In this document: piece after piece, positions 13,136-24,919 of the stretch | Layout: each line of letters starts with the position of its first letter | How positions within the stretch are numbered: position 1 is the first letter of the stretch | Assembly (NCBI RefSeq): GCF_018873765.1 | Contig: NC_057922.1 | Coordinates: 8,383,563-8,447,562, forward strand | DNA length: 64,000 nucleotides | Direction: 5' to 3' | DNA from: Telopea speciosissima | Taxonomy: Eukaryota; Streptophyta; Magnoliopsida; Proteales; Proteaceae | Position numbers and translations under genes: made by a program | Notes under the pieces: generated by a model | The model's input: only the letters and a program-made list of their open reading frames with translations | Database searches by the model: none | What the model was told of the DNA's origin: nothing

Positions 13136-15357
13136 TTGACATAAGGTGAAGGTTAGAGATTCGAATTTGGGCCATTGCGAAAACCATACAGGTCGATCTA
13201 GCTACAATTGGGTGGGTTCAATTTGGGTCCTTGCGAAAACCAGCAGAGGATGCCATAGAAGTCGTGCGATCTAAGCTACAATTGGAATGGGTTCATGAAA
13301 CAAATTAGGCAGCCAAAGTGGGCTTTGATGGGTTTAGGCAGGAGCTACCTGGTACACTAGTCCATCTAATTTGGAGGCATTGCTTGAGCCCAAGCCCGAG
13401 CCCATTTAATAACTAGCTATCAGTGCATATGTTTTGCAAGCTAAATCCCAAAACATTAATGAACCGTCCATGCTTTCAAAAGTAGGGTCTATAGGTAATT
13501 AGGCTGAACTGAAATTAAAGGGAAAAATAACCCAGAAAGACAGCATGACCGCAGCGCCCAGACACTGAGGGGGCACAAAATGACCACCCTTGCCATCATA
13601 AAAAAAGTGTTTCAATGTACGAGGCTTCCACTACTGTAGAGTCTAGGAGGGGTAAATGTACACAGTCTTACCGTCCCATCACCATGAAATACAAAAATCC
13701 CACTCCTGCTCCCATCGGCCCCGTGCTGGTTCAGGGGCCATGCTGCCTTGAACCTTCTCCCAAAATTAAAATACCATTTAACTATAAGCCAGTTCAATTC
13801 CCAAATAGAATAGAAATGATTACAGCTTAAGAAAAGCCCATTGTGCTTATATATCTATTAAGTTTAATCCATATGCTGGTTCAGGGGCCATGATTCCTTT
13901 ATACCTTTCTCACATGATAAACAGTGGGACTCACACTGATATTCTTTCCCCTATTCTGACCATGTGGGTCCCTTGTGGACCTGTATAGATGATTACCATT
14001 ATCCAAACCCTCATTAGTGTAGCGTGAAGATTGCTACACTGCCCTTGTAGGAAACCCTCGCCCGAAGCAGGTTATTCATCCATGCACTTCCTCAATTCCT
14101 CATGAGCCTTCCTCTCATATAGTACTCAGTCCTTGATTTCTTCTGTTCTGGGCTGGGGTTGTCACTTACGACTGTCTCCTTAAGATGGAGGATCCATGGC
14201 CTTTAGGCCCAGTAATGGTGTTTTTGACTCTACCGTCTATTGCCTATCATATTGTTTTGTTTTGTTTTGTTTTGTTTTGTTTGTTTGGTAACTCACTATT
14301 TGTATTGTCCAGTTCGAAAAGATCAAAATGGTGATATCACAAATAAAACAGAATCAAAACAAGACAAAAGATCTCAAAATGAGTCAGGATCTATGATCAA
14401 CCCACAAGAGTAGCTGCATTTTATGATAGAGATTCTCTCTCCACCGTGAGAAAGAAAATTTAGTCCGACGATTAGATTAAAGGGACCGAGTTTTTTCAAA
14501 CTACGATAAAGGAGGAATTCTTTTACCGATAGCCATTTTTGTGCTCACGGTTTTAAATATCATATTGGCATATTGGCTGATATGTATTGGTGGTATCAGC
14601 AGGAGCCGATATGTATCGCATCCTAAAAATGGTCTTTAATTTGTTGATCAAAAATTTGTTTTTTGATCTCGAATTGGTCTGATGTAGCCTGCTATGCCGT
14701 TCCATGTCAGTATTGGTATCAATAGTGACCGATATGATACCTAATAACATGATTTAAATCTCTTATTGCATTTGGATGGGTGTCATGGAACAATGAAAGG
14801 CATTTTAGGTCTCCAACAAATGAGGAGAGGGAGGAGTAATAATGACGATGGAACTTTCTCCTAATAAGTTAAGTGGATGCTGAAAATCGAGTGAAATGCT
14901 TAAGGTTTAAGGTTGTATCAGGGATATATATATTGGGCTGATCTAGCCCAATGACTTGATCACCTAATGAGTTGTGGAAGTAGTTAAAATTACAAAAGAT
15001 TGTCATTTTGTATTTTATTTTTCATCTCCATTTGAAGGCATTTTGGTAATTTTACTAAATCTTTGAATTGAAATTTGAGCAACTTTCCTTGTTTACTTTG
15101 GATTAAAATTTGAATATTGAGATGTATGTGAGGTCGTCTATCACGTGTACTAACTATGTACTGCCAAGTGGTTGTGACTTTGGCTAATGCAGGGTTCACA
15201 TGAAGGCGGCCAGTTAGCCACAATGCAAGCTTTTACTACTGTCTGTATATTAAAGAAGGATAGACAAAATGTTTGTATAGCCCACAAATGGCCTGTTAAG
15301 GCTAGAATTGATAAGTTAATGGGTCTTATTACGGTGAATGTTGAACATATTATATTT
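13136..15357. other. intergenic, no gene seen
   Basis: Apart from the pentamer repeat and a tract of gatatgtatt/gccgatatg words at 14545-14745 typical of degenerate plant repeats, nothing coding is visible. A fragment at 13570-13590 again carries the caaaatgaccacccttgcc word. Confidence 0.4.
14253..14286. repeat. (TTTTG)n microsatellite
   Basis: About six pure pentamer units of ttttg. Confidence 0.9.
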
Positions 15358-15498
15358 AAGGGGTGCTGTTCTCTATGTCGCAGCACAGCCTGCGCCCAGG
15401 CACATGGGGGTGAGTGCAATGATCACCCTGCCCCTCTGCACAGGCTGCCCATGTGCCCGGGCACAGACTGCGCTGCGGTACAGAGAACATTCTCCTTT
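15358..15498. mobile_element. MITE hairpin, gttctctgt..gcagc family, well-preserved copy
   Basis: Inverted arms of about 50 bp: left gttctctatgtcgcagcaca then cctgcgcccaggcacatggg, right cccatgtgcccgggcacaga then ctgcgctgcggtacagagaac. The centre has gcaatgatcaccctgcccct. Related copies lie at 9350 and 54612. Confidence 0.8.
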
Positions 15499-15595
15499 TA
15501 TTTAAATAGTTTTTCTTCTATGAAAAAGAAGAAAATTTTCTTTCAACAAGTAGTGAAGTTCTCCACACCATTTTCGGGTTCACAAACTCGAGAAT

Positions 15596-15752
15596 AGATC
15601 ATCTGCACATACCAACAGGTGAATGTATATCTCAAAGCCAATCACATTTTAATTTTGTTTCTATAAAACCCCTCCTCCCCTTGTAAATGACAAAAATAGG
15701 ACAAGTGGTTGGCTCTCACACGTACGTTCACCTGTTGGTACGTGCAGAGGAA
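15596..15752. mobile_element. MITE hairpin, ccaacaggtgaacgta family, full copy
   Basis: The left arm (atctgcacataccaacaggt then gaatgtat) is repeated inverted at the right (acgtacgttcacctgttggt then acgtgcagagg). The 157-bp unit has the internal tail cacattttaattttgtttc. Half copies lie at 42225-42275, 42388-42447 and 53785-53885. Confidence 0.8.
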
Positions 15753-17880
15753 CCGAACTCCACAAACCCCTATAGGGTTTTATTATGTTCCCCAAAATAC
15801 CCTCCTAATATTTCCCGTGCACGTATTAAAAACTCATCGCTAAATTTCCATTCACTGTGACTTAAGGAAAATTCGATCCTAAAAGAACCTCTAAAATATG
15901 TTGAAATCTAGTATGAATTGATCGATTCGAATCAAAATCAACCAGAATTGAAATTGGAATCGATCCGAACCAATTCGAGCAAAATCAGTGATCCGATTTC
16001 AATACATTCAAGCATGACCGTGAAAGTTTGAATGACAATGGATCCAGGTTTTGTGCTACTTGCTGAGGCCCAAGTGGATCTGAGGCATATGTGGCCGGTT
16101 TAACAGTCCCATCAATAGCAGATTTTAAGACATGGGAGAGAAAGAAGGGTGGGGAAACACAAAAGTGTCTATACCCCATATGCCCTGAAAGAGATCTAAA
16201 ACCATAAACCCATAAAAATCCAAAATAGAACCCACAGAAAAGTCCATGAGATCCTCCAAAGGTTGCATCAGGTCCCAACACCTATTTGGACCCATTAAAA
16301 CTCAGTGGGTCCTATCTCTATCTACCTCTTGTTTTGCCATTGAGTCCCCTACCCCAATTAGAACCATTCACTTGACCTGATGTATCAACCCTCTTGGCTT
16401 TGGAGCCCAACAGAGCCCACCCACTTGGACCCCTAAGATGCAGCCAACCCCGCTGGCCCCCGCCCGTGATCACTCGACACGTGGGCTGCATGTGTACACC
16501 ACTTGCTTCACTTAGTGGGAATATGGATTTGTAGGTCATCTTATTAGATATTAGAGAGAGAGAGAGAGAGAGAGAGAGAACCATGAAGATGAGGAGAAAA
16601 CCCTTCCAAGCAACTAAACTGTCTTTTAACTAGGAGAGGAGGAATAACAAAGCCAATGGCACGTGAATGTTTCTGTCTCTTTTGGTTTAAGAGACAAAGG
16701 CAGTTCAGAAATTTAGATAGAGTAAAGTAGAAATGGATATCCATGTCGGGCATAGACATTCATTGCTTTTTAAAGTCATTCAGATCTTCTTGGGGATTTT
16801 GGGCAAATGGTCCCATTTCCAAAGATATCTTCCTCTGTTTTTATATATGGAAGTTTGTGATCATCTCATATCTTCTTCTATAGCCAAAAATTTTGCAGAT
16901 GAGGGTGAAAAGACTCAACTCACCCCCTCTCATCCCCTAAAACATGCCCACTAAGCTAGATTTACAACAAAGAGGTTATAACTACTAGTTTGGGGTTCAA
17001 ATGAGTTTCTAATCTTAAGTAATAGGGACCCTCTTATAACCAGTAGTTAATGATAGTAAAAAGTAATTGATGTATGTTATGTGTGTCTCGAATTCTTGTA
17101 TCTGTTTGAAAGTTTGTTTTGCTCCGACATTTTTTATGGTGGTTCGAAAAGTCTTTTTTTTTGAGATACGTGATGATAGTGGAGGGGTATTTATTTGTTT
17201 TACCATCTTGTTGTATGAGCAAGTGAAACAAGTGAGATTTGGGAATTTTTTGAATTAGGGTTTTTTGGAGAGAATTCTTGTTGTGCCGTTTTGAATGTTC
17301 TTGAGAGATCTCCATTGTATTTTTTCCTTCCATTACATAGTGAATCATATTCAGCTTCACCCGTGGATGTAACACATCATATTGTTGTGTGATTCACGTT
17401 AAATCTTTGTGTCATCCTTGCTTTGTTTTTGTTTTTTTGATTTTTGCTTTAACAATGAATTATTAATATGAATGAGTAGTTGTTATAAGTAATTCTTACA
17501 GACTCTGAAAGTGAAAACAACTTTAAATAGATCACTAATTGAATGAATATAAATAGATCACTAAAAAGTACATAAATTAGTCATAATTCAAGAACTTCAT
17601 TTCAACCTGGCATTATTTCACTCAATTCCTGACAATGACTTAAAGTTTTGAAATGCCAATCAACTAAGTTCCAGGGATGGAGACTGTTTTACCGTACAAG
17701 AGCTTGATTTTCACTATATATGAATCTACTAGGTTTAGTTCATTAATCTTATCCTTCAGAATGATATTTTATGCAATAATAGAAAATGTGTTCATTTTTT
17801 TATTTTATTTTTGGGTTCTCACTCTACAATGAGGTGATAGTCATCAGGGGAACCATGTTTTGATGAAAACCGACAAATGG
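15753..17880. other. intergenic, no gene seen; (GA)n tract
   Basis: A (GA)n microsatellite occupies 16551-16580. The remaining reading frames are short and show no family features. Confidence 0.45.
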
Positions 17881-17894
17881 TTAGCACCTCTATG

Positions 17895-18035
17895 AGTGCA
17901 AGAAAAAACTAGTGCAAGGATTCGAGTCATGAAACAGTCTCTTTGTAAAGCGGGGGGGGTAAAACTATGTACATTATGTTCCTCTCTAGGCTCTACAAGT
18001 GGGAGCCTTTTGCACTGGGTAAATCCTTTGTAGGT
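17895..18035 (+). mobile_element. Au-type SINE, diverged copy
   Basis: The tail 'acagtctctttgtaaagcgg' followed by a gggtaaaactatgtacattatg block and 'gggagccttttgcactgggt' matches the 3' body of the intact Au SINE at 34703. The tRNA-like head (attcgagtc) is weak. Confidence 0.65.
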
Positions 18036-18097
18036 CTTTAGGCTTCTTTCGTTTTCAGTAACAATTATGTTAAAAAAAATTCATGCAATAAAATAAG

Positions 18098-18231
18098 ATT
18101 GCTCCATTGTGATCAAATCATGGGTTTTAGTCCCTCTCCTCGAAGTAGGGGTGCGAAAGACCGCATATATTATGATCCTTCCCAGACCCCACAGTGGTGG
18201 GAGCCTCATACATTAGATACACCCTTTTTTA
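18098..18231 (+). mobile_element. Au-type SINE, diverged copy
   Basis: The order 'ttgctccattgtgatcaaat', 'cgaagtaggggtgcg', 'ccttcccagaccccacagtg', 'gggagcctcatacatt' and a terminal T run follows the Au SINE consensus. The short words atgcaata on both sides may be remnants of a target duplication. Confidence 0.75.
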
Positions 18232-18394
18232 ATGCAATAGCATAATTTTTTGTTCCAATCTTATTTAACAAAATTTCCTTTTTGTGATTTCTTGTTTTGT
18301 AGTACTTCATAAATTATTCTAATAGTTGATCTAAAGAATTAAAGGAGAGAGTCTAGCTACTTAATTCTCTGTTGCTTGTTGGTATAACCTTGAC

Positions 18395-18571
18395 GGATCT
18401 TTATCCCCTCAATTTACCTGCCTTTCAATTTTCTTAATTCCATCTAATAGGAGGGTTGAAATGATCATTCTATCCCCTATTCGAACACACTGCCCGGAAT
18501 GAGATCCACCTCACTCTATTAGAGGAAATTGAGAAAATTAATCAACAGGCAAATTGAGGTGATATTTTTCC
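18395..18571. mobile_element. Mutator-like MITE with 9-bp target duplication
   Basis: A 177-bp element flanked by perfect direct repeats aaccttgac at 18386-18394 and 18572-18580. Ends are inverted: ggatctttatcccctcaatt against aattgaggtgatatttttcc. The internal block 'cgaacacactgcccgg' is shared with 12577 and 63512. A 9-bp duplication is the Mutator superfamily hallmark. Confidence 0.9.
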
Positions 18572-19831
18572 AACCTTGACCATGTGTTCTATCTTTTTTT
18601 TAAGTAGTTGGATCCCACTTTCATATAAGCTACTCATCATCTAAGCAAATTAGGACATGAGTAGGGTTCTCATATCAATAAATCTAAGCAAACCCAATAA
18701 CAAAGCTATTGTTTGTTGTGTGAAAGAATCCAAAGAATAGGTTTTTAAGGGATCATGTGTTATCACTCTCTCAATTTCAATTATCACTAAAAGAGACAAG
18801 CACTGTAACATCATAGTATAAGCAGTACTTTGTCCTCTTAGTATAAGAGCCAGGGTCCCACAAAATTCACATAAAGTGATATTTACTACTCTTGGTTTTC
18901 TTGTCACCTTCTTGTTTTTACTGTACCCCCATGTGTAGAAGACCCAGTCAAAATTTCCAGTCATGGCACTGTTCTCAGTCTACTTCAACTCAATCTATTC
19001 CCCCAAATAAAGGGTCTGGAGTAATTAGTATTGGCTAGCTAGCTACCTAGTAAAGTCTAGTATTTAGGGGGACTGGGTCAAAAGGGTTGGGTTGGAAAAT
19101 TTAATAGGAGAAGCAGCTCTAAGCCTAACCAGACCCATTTATACTCTACCATTATAAGGTTTGGTTGGACCTCTTCTAATCCAAATTAAGAAGATAAAGA
19201 ACCAGTTAGATGGTTGGGTTATAAAGAGGGGTTATTAAGAGTTCTAGTTGTGAAGGCTGAAGCCTTCCAACTTTTGTTGTTTGTGTAGTTTGGACTGATC
19301 AAAAGTTGCTTTTGTAGTTGCACACTATGGATTTGGCACCCTTAATTGATTATGGAAAAGAGATATCATATGTAAATATTAAGTTGGATTAGGCAATCTC
19401 AACTGTCCAAAACTCAATGAACTTATGAATCAATATTTAAGCATTAATCTTTTTAGGGTTTATGAGAGATTTTCATCCTTTCAAGTGTGGTGCACTGCCC
19501 AATGCACCACACTTAAGAATTCAACCACAAAAAAATGAGCAGAGGTGTTTTTTTTTTTTTTCCGCTTAGGAGCTAGTTCTTAGAGCAATGGTAAAAGGTT
19601 CGGATAGCCCGGGCAAATGTTCGGTTCGAGTCTTGAAGGCAAAAGTTAGGACTGACTCTAAATCCTTAAATATCTCTTAATCAAAATATTTTTTATTTGT
19701 AAAATGCAATTAATTGACAAAACTTCCTTGCTAATGTTAAATTAGGCCTCCAAAGTAAAAAGAAATGCAAGATAATCAGTTCTAGCTTTCCTTATTAACA
19801 ATTGGGGATTATGTAGTTCTCAAAATATAAC
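18572..19831. other. intergenic, no gene seen
   Basis: Around 19575-19650 the words agagcaatggtaaaagg and ggttcgagtcttga resemble A and B boxes of a tRNA-derived SINE head, but the remainder of a SINE is not recognisable. No conserved coding frame is visible. Confidence 0.4.
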
Positions 19832-20206
19832 GGGTAAATTACACGTCACCCCTTGGTTTTCGAACGAAACTCAAATCACCCCTTAGTTTTTCAAAATACT
19901 CATCTGTCCCCCTCTATAATAACGGTATTAGTCTGCTGCTAGTTATTAGTGTGAAATGACCATTTTACCCTTGCACTAAAACATTAGAATTAAATTTACA
20001 ATACTACCCTTCCTTCATCTTTAAGGGTAGTTTAGGGATTTAAATTTATTTAACTAACTGACATCATCACTTAACAACATAAAAATAATGTTAGGGACTA
20101 ATTTTTCATATTGGGGTCTAATACATGGGATGATTTGAGTATTTTAAAAAATCAGGGGGTGATTTGAGTTTCGTTTGAAAATTAGGGGGTGAAATATAAT
20201 TTACCT
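19832..20206. mobile_element. MITE with about 75-bp inverted ends, gggtaaattac family
   Basis: The left end gggtaaattacacgtcaccc leads into 'cgaaactcaaatcacccctt' and 'caaaatactcat'. The right end is its inverse: 'gatgatttgagtatttta', 'gggggtgatttgagtttcgt', 'gggggtgaaatataatttacc'. Length is 375 bp, with the core gtgaaatgaccattttaccc. No clear target duplication. A related single arm lies at 37137-37300. Confidence 0.85.
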
Positions 20207-20849
20207 AAATAGAAATATTAATTCTCATTCTTATCCTCATAGGCCAAAGTAACTCTCTTCATTAATTTCTTTTTTTTGGTAAACCTGTCTCCATTAATTT
20301 CATGACTAAAACTGCAAAACAAGCCCCTCTTAGGTCCTTTCAAAGAATTATATATAACATATGAAAATGTTGACTAGAAAGTTTTAGATTCTAACGGGAA
20401 AAAAGGGGGTGGGAGTCGAAAAGTTTCAATAAATTATTTAAAACCCATTACCGAAAATGTTATAAGAAAGGTAACTTTAGGTGATTATTTTACTTTGTTT
20501 AGAGTACTATTTGCTAATATAAAGAAGATTGGTAGACTCAATTATCCAATCGAGGAGGTCAAGGTAAATTTCCAAAATTATCTTATGTCGTCTTTGTCTA
20601 TAAATAACCATAAATCAATTAATTTTTGGTTTGTTATTTCTTAATTTCTTTTTTGTTATAGAAATAAGAAGTCCTAAACAAGAACTTGGTTTGCATTCCA
20701 TTTAGCGTAAGTTGTTAAAGAGTAAAAGTTCAAAAAGCCACATGCCGACTTGTATTGAAGACAAATGATGTTGGAACTTGGTAACTGATCTTTTAACCAG
20801 ATTTTGTGATCCTTCGATGCTGCCATATCCAATCTTGGAAAGCTTGAAA

Positions 20850-21030
20850 TTTGTCTTGTTATTTCTTATTTTGTTTGTTTGTTTATTTTTATTTATTTAA
20901 ATTTTTTTTTTTTTTTTGTGAGGGTTAAATAACTTCAGAGTTCAGATCAGAGAGTGACTTGTTATCTCTTATTTATTTTGTTTGTTTGCTTATTTTTTTG
21001 TGAGGGTTAAATAACTTCAGACCAGAGAAA
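20850..21030. repeat. tandem duplication of about 85 bp upstream of the GA20-oxidase gene
   Basis: The block cttgttatttcttattttg ... tgtgagggttaaataacttc, then agag, occurs twice in a row with T-rich length variation between the copies. Confidence 0.75.
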
Positions 21031-21148
21031 GAGAGAGAAGGGTTTAAAAAATCGGTGAATTTGAACGGAAATTGGCTGATTCGTATCAGAATCGATCTCG
21101 ATCGATTCTGATTTCTACCGTTTTGCATTGAAATATCTAAACTATTAG

Positions 21149-21262
21149 GCTGTTTAGATTGATTTCACATTCTCAAAAGATAAAAACAACTATTTTTATC
21201 ATCTGAGAATGCGAAATCGACCCAGAATGCATTACAAGAACGCATACCAAACACAGCTTAAG
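21149..21262. mobile_element. small TIR element, ggctgtgtttgg/ccaaacacagc ends
   Basis: The left end taggctgtttag and right end ataccaaacacagcttaa are inverted, with an inner hairpin around 'tcacattctcaaaagataaa' and 'atcatctgagaatgcgaaat'. A relative sits at 39928-40045. These ends are common in plant non-autonomous hAT-like elements; the assignment is inference. Confidence 0.6.
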
Positions 21263-21843
21263 ATGCCCCTGATTTTTGCCATTCCAGGCCAATTCTAATG
21301 TTCTCTGGATTCCAGTTGATTCTGATCCGATCTGAATCCTAATGAGCTGGGACCGATTCCATCACCGATTCCTGATTTTAAAACCCAAAGAGAGAGTGAG
21401 AGAGAGAAAGAGAGTCTTTGCAACCTAGCTAACAATGAAAATGACAAAGAAAAAAAATAGAGAATTCACTTGAAATCAGAGGGTTGTTTAGAGGATATAG
21501 TAAAATTATTTAACTGGGTATCTTGGGAATAAGCAAATCTGAATTCTCAACAGGGAGAGAAGGACAAGAAGAAGTAGGGAAACTGCATATGGTAACCTAT
21601 TTGTTATTTTGTTTATGAGAAAGTGACCAATAGATTTTAGGGGTTCACTAGTCTTTGCTTTGTTGTTGTTGGCTGATGAATCAGATCCAATCTTCTCTCC
21701 AGACTCCATCCAGCCTTAGGAATGTGTCATTTGGCCTATCTTATATCATTCCTTCCATACCATTTCTTTTTAACACTCAAATTTCAAATTAGAGATAACT
21801 TATTTTTTCTTAAAATTTGTTTGTTTTTTAGTGACAATGATCC

Positions 21844-21851
21844 TATAAATA
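21844..21851 (+). promoter_or_regulatory. TATA box of the GA20-oxidase gene
   Basis: TATAAATA lies 61 bases before the start codon. This predicts transcription from about 21875 and a short leader of about 37 bases. Confidence 0.65.
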
Positions 21852-21911
21852 CCGTACCTTCATCTTCAACTCTTTTGCAATTAATTGCTTCATTATTCAC
21901 TCCCTCTCTCA

Positions 21912-23373
21912 ATGGATTCAAGTTCCTCTACCCTTATGTTAAGCCCTCCTCCATTAGAGCTTAAGGAACAAAGGGAACAACACAATGCTGGGTATGTGAG
22001 TTTTGATTCATCTTTGTTAAGAAAACAACCAAAAATACCAAGAGAGTTCCATTGGCCTCATAGAGACTTAGGGGGTTATGCTCAAGAAGAGCTAAAAGAA
22101 CCCTTAATAGATCTCCAAGGCTTCTTCTTAGGTGACCAAGTTGAAACAAAACAAGCAGCTGAGCTGATTAGGGATGCTTGTATGAACCATGGTTTCTTCC
22201 AAGTTATCAACCATGGTGTTGATGCTGATCTCATTCGTCAAGCTCATGTTCACTTGAATTCTTTCTTCAATCTACCCATTAACAAGAAGCTCAAAGCTCG
22301 AAGATTGCCCGGTAGCATGTGGGGTTACTCCGGCGCCCACGCCGACCGCTTCTCGTCGAAATTGCCATGGAAGGAGACACTCTCCTTTGCTTCTCATCAG
22401 CCTCCTATGGTGGTAAACTACTTCAAATCCCTCTTGGGGGAAGATTTTGAACAAACAGGGTAAGTCTTGCTAGAGACTAATTAGCTTAATTAATATATTC
22501 ACTTCTTCAAGTTACACCAGCTAACACTTCATTATTGAATTGATATATAGGTTGGTGTATCAAAGATATTGTGAAGCAATGAAGGAGTTATCTCTAGTTA
22601 TAATGGAGCTATTGGGTATTAGTTTGGGAATAATAGATCGTTTGCATTATAAGAGATTCTTCCAAGATAGTAGCTCTATAATGAGATGTAATTACTACCC
22701 ACCTTGTCAAGAACCAGGTCGAACACTTGGAACTGGTCCTCATTGTGATCCAACTTCTCTAACCATACTTCATCAAGATGAAGTTGGAGGTCTTGAAGTA
22801 TATGCTCATAACAAATGGAAATCTGTTCGACCAAGAAATGATGCTTTTGTTATTAACATTGGTGATACCTTTATGGTAAGTCCTTCATACAATAACAATT
22901 TACTTAAATCTACACTTTTACATAGAAGGAAGGAATAGTACAAAATAGGTAATGGGCCAATGGGCCGTGTTGGGCATTATATGGATTGATGTGATGATGA
23001 GTGTCTTCTTGTGAGGTTTCTTTTTACATATTCTTTTATGCGTTTTTTTTTTGTAATAATAATGTGTTTGTTTGTTTGGTTTGATTTGATTTGAGATGTG
23101 TAGGCATTATCAAATGGGAGGTATAAGAGTTGCTTACATAGGGCAGTGGTGAATAGATACACAGAGAGAAGATCACTGGCTTTCTTTCTATGTCCAAAAG
23201 AAGACAAAGTGGTGAGACCTCCAGAGGATCTTATGGGTAAAGAAGGGCCCCCAAGAAAGTACCCTGATTTCACATGGTCAAATCTGCTAGAATTTACTCA
23301 AAATCACTATAGAGCTGATGTTGCAACACTCCAAAGTTTCACCCACTGGTTCTTATCTTCCAAACAACCCTAA
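21912..23373 (+). CDS. GA20OX: gibberellin 20-oxidase
   Basis: 2-oxoglutarate/Fe(II) dioxygenase that converts GA12/GA53 through successive C-20 oxidations to GA9/GA20, a rate-limiting cytosolic step in gibberellin synthesis. Three exons, 21912-22459, 22551-22875 and 23104-23373, give 380 residues, matching the family in length and in the two-intron layout. Seen in the product: LPWKET at 151-156 (GA20ox signature), NYYPPCQEP at 230-238, the iron triad H247, D249 and H303, and the 2OG-binding R313 and S315. The start is ATG 21912, just after a TATA box; the frame stays open upstream without another ATG. No defect is seen. GA20ox genes are usually repressed by GA feedback, but no site proving this is recognised here. 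Confidence 0.96.
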
Positions 23374-24748
23374 AACTAGCTCTGAGGGCCTTCTTTGGAT
23401 CCTTCTCATCTCTTTTTTCTTTTTTTCTCTCTCTCTCTCTCTCTTCCATGGATTATTGTGTACATATATATCTGAGTGGCCAGGTGTCATTTAGTTGTAG
23501 TCTCGAGGTGTCATGCATTTGCTGCACTTTATGTTGTTTCATCTTGTAGTGTGAGTTTGATGTGAAGTTTTCATGTAGGGGTGGTGTGTGTGTGTGCATG
23601 GCTTGCATGCACTATGGGAACGCAGATCCTCAATTTCAGTTTTATGTTTCTTTTCTTGTCTCTCCTTAATTGCATGCACTATACATGAGAGAGAAGAGAG
23701 AAAGAGGAAAAATTTATTAACAAGTTACATAAATTGGAGGAATCTTAGCTTAATTGGCAAACAAATTAATGGGTTTTTTTTTTTTTATTTATTTCCTTTT
23801 TGTATTTGTGTGGTGGGAACAAAAGAAAATAAATTTTTATTAATTCGTACAATGGTATCAAATGACTTAATATTGGCTGGCTAGCTATTTTGCTACTTTT
23901 AAGGTGTTTTTTTTTATGTCACTCTCTAATGATGAAACAAAACAAAGGACTGTTAACTAGACTTTATTTATTTCAATTGAAATTATCTTCTTGGGTTATT
24001 AATTTATGGGCAAGCGAACGTTAATCGGTCATATAACTCCTGTACCATCTCGGGGGCCAATTAAAGTGTACATAAAACATTGGTTTGGATGAGATTTTCA
24101 ATTTCACTAAGGGTGTAACGGTCTTTGTGCATGAACTTGTGTCTGGGCACAGAAACCACACGACCGGTTAACGTTCTTTTTTTTCTTAGTTTATAATCAT
24201 CAATTAAGAACAAATCAAACTCATTCACAACCAACATACCATGTGAATTAAGAAATTAGGGTTTCATGAAAGAATTCCCACCATAAGATGCATAACAATG
24301 GAAATTTGAAACTAAGGATGCCCAAAAGTCTGACCAAGGTAGTCTCAGAACAAGACAAATAAAGAACAAGAAGTACTGCCATGAACTAATAATTTGGGAA
24401 ATACAGGACACTGGATTGGGGCCATGTTTTTGGTTTTTTTTATTTATTGTAAAGTTCATGTTGTGGTCCGGTTTTGATGCTAATTGTCTACAAAAGGTGT
24501 ATCTGAATCCATTTGGCAATCATTATAAACAATCTAGATGGGGTAAAGAAAATTAAACCAAGAAAGAATAAACACAAAGTCATATATTATCAAGTGAGGA
24601 AAATTAACAAACATGTACAAGGCGATTTTTCAAGCCACCAGCTAGAAACCTTAAAAACAGACACTAAACCATGAAACCTTAGATGTGAACCTAAAACTAA
24701 CCTATTATAACCAAACAGATGAACCCTACTTTAGTCAGACATAAATAA
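23374..24748. other. GA20-oxidase 3' region, no further gene
   Basis: A (CT)n run lies in the probable 3' UTR at about 23426-23444. The remainder is AT-rich with no recognised coding frame. Confidence 0.5.
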
Positions 24749-24919
24749 TGGGAAGCAGTTTTCTGTTTGGGAGTGTGGCCTACGCCAGCACTCCCATGAG
24801 TCTATCTCTCTCCTCCTTAAAATAAGGTGGCAGAGGTGTCTTTACACATGGGGAGGAGAGAGATAGACTCATGAGAGTGCTTGCGTAGGCCACACTCCCG
24901 GACAGAGATCTTTTTCCCA
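24749..24919. mobile_element. MITE hairpin, gtgtggcctacgcc family
   Basis: The arms are near-perfect inverted repeats of about 60 bp: gagtgtggcctacgccagca then ctcccatgagtctatctctc on the left, gagatagactcatgagagtg then cgtaggccacactcccgg on the right. The centre is a short divergent spacer. A second copy lies at 57652 and a partial one at 12404. Confidence 0.9.
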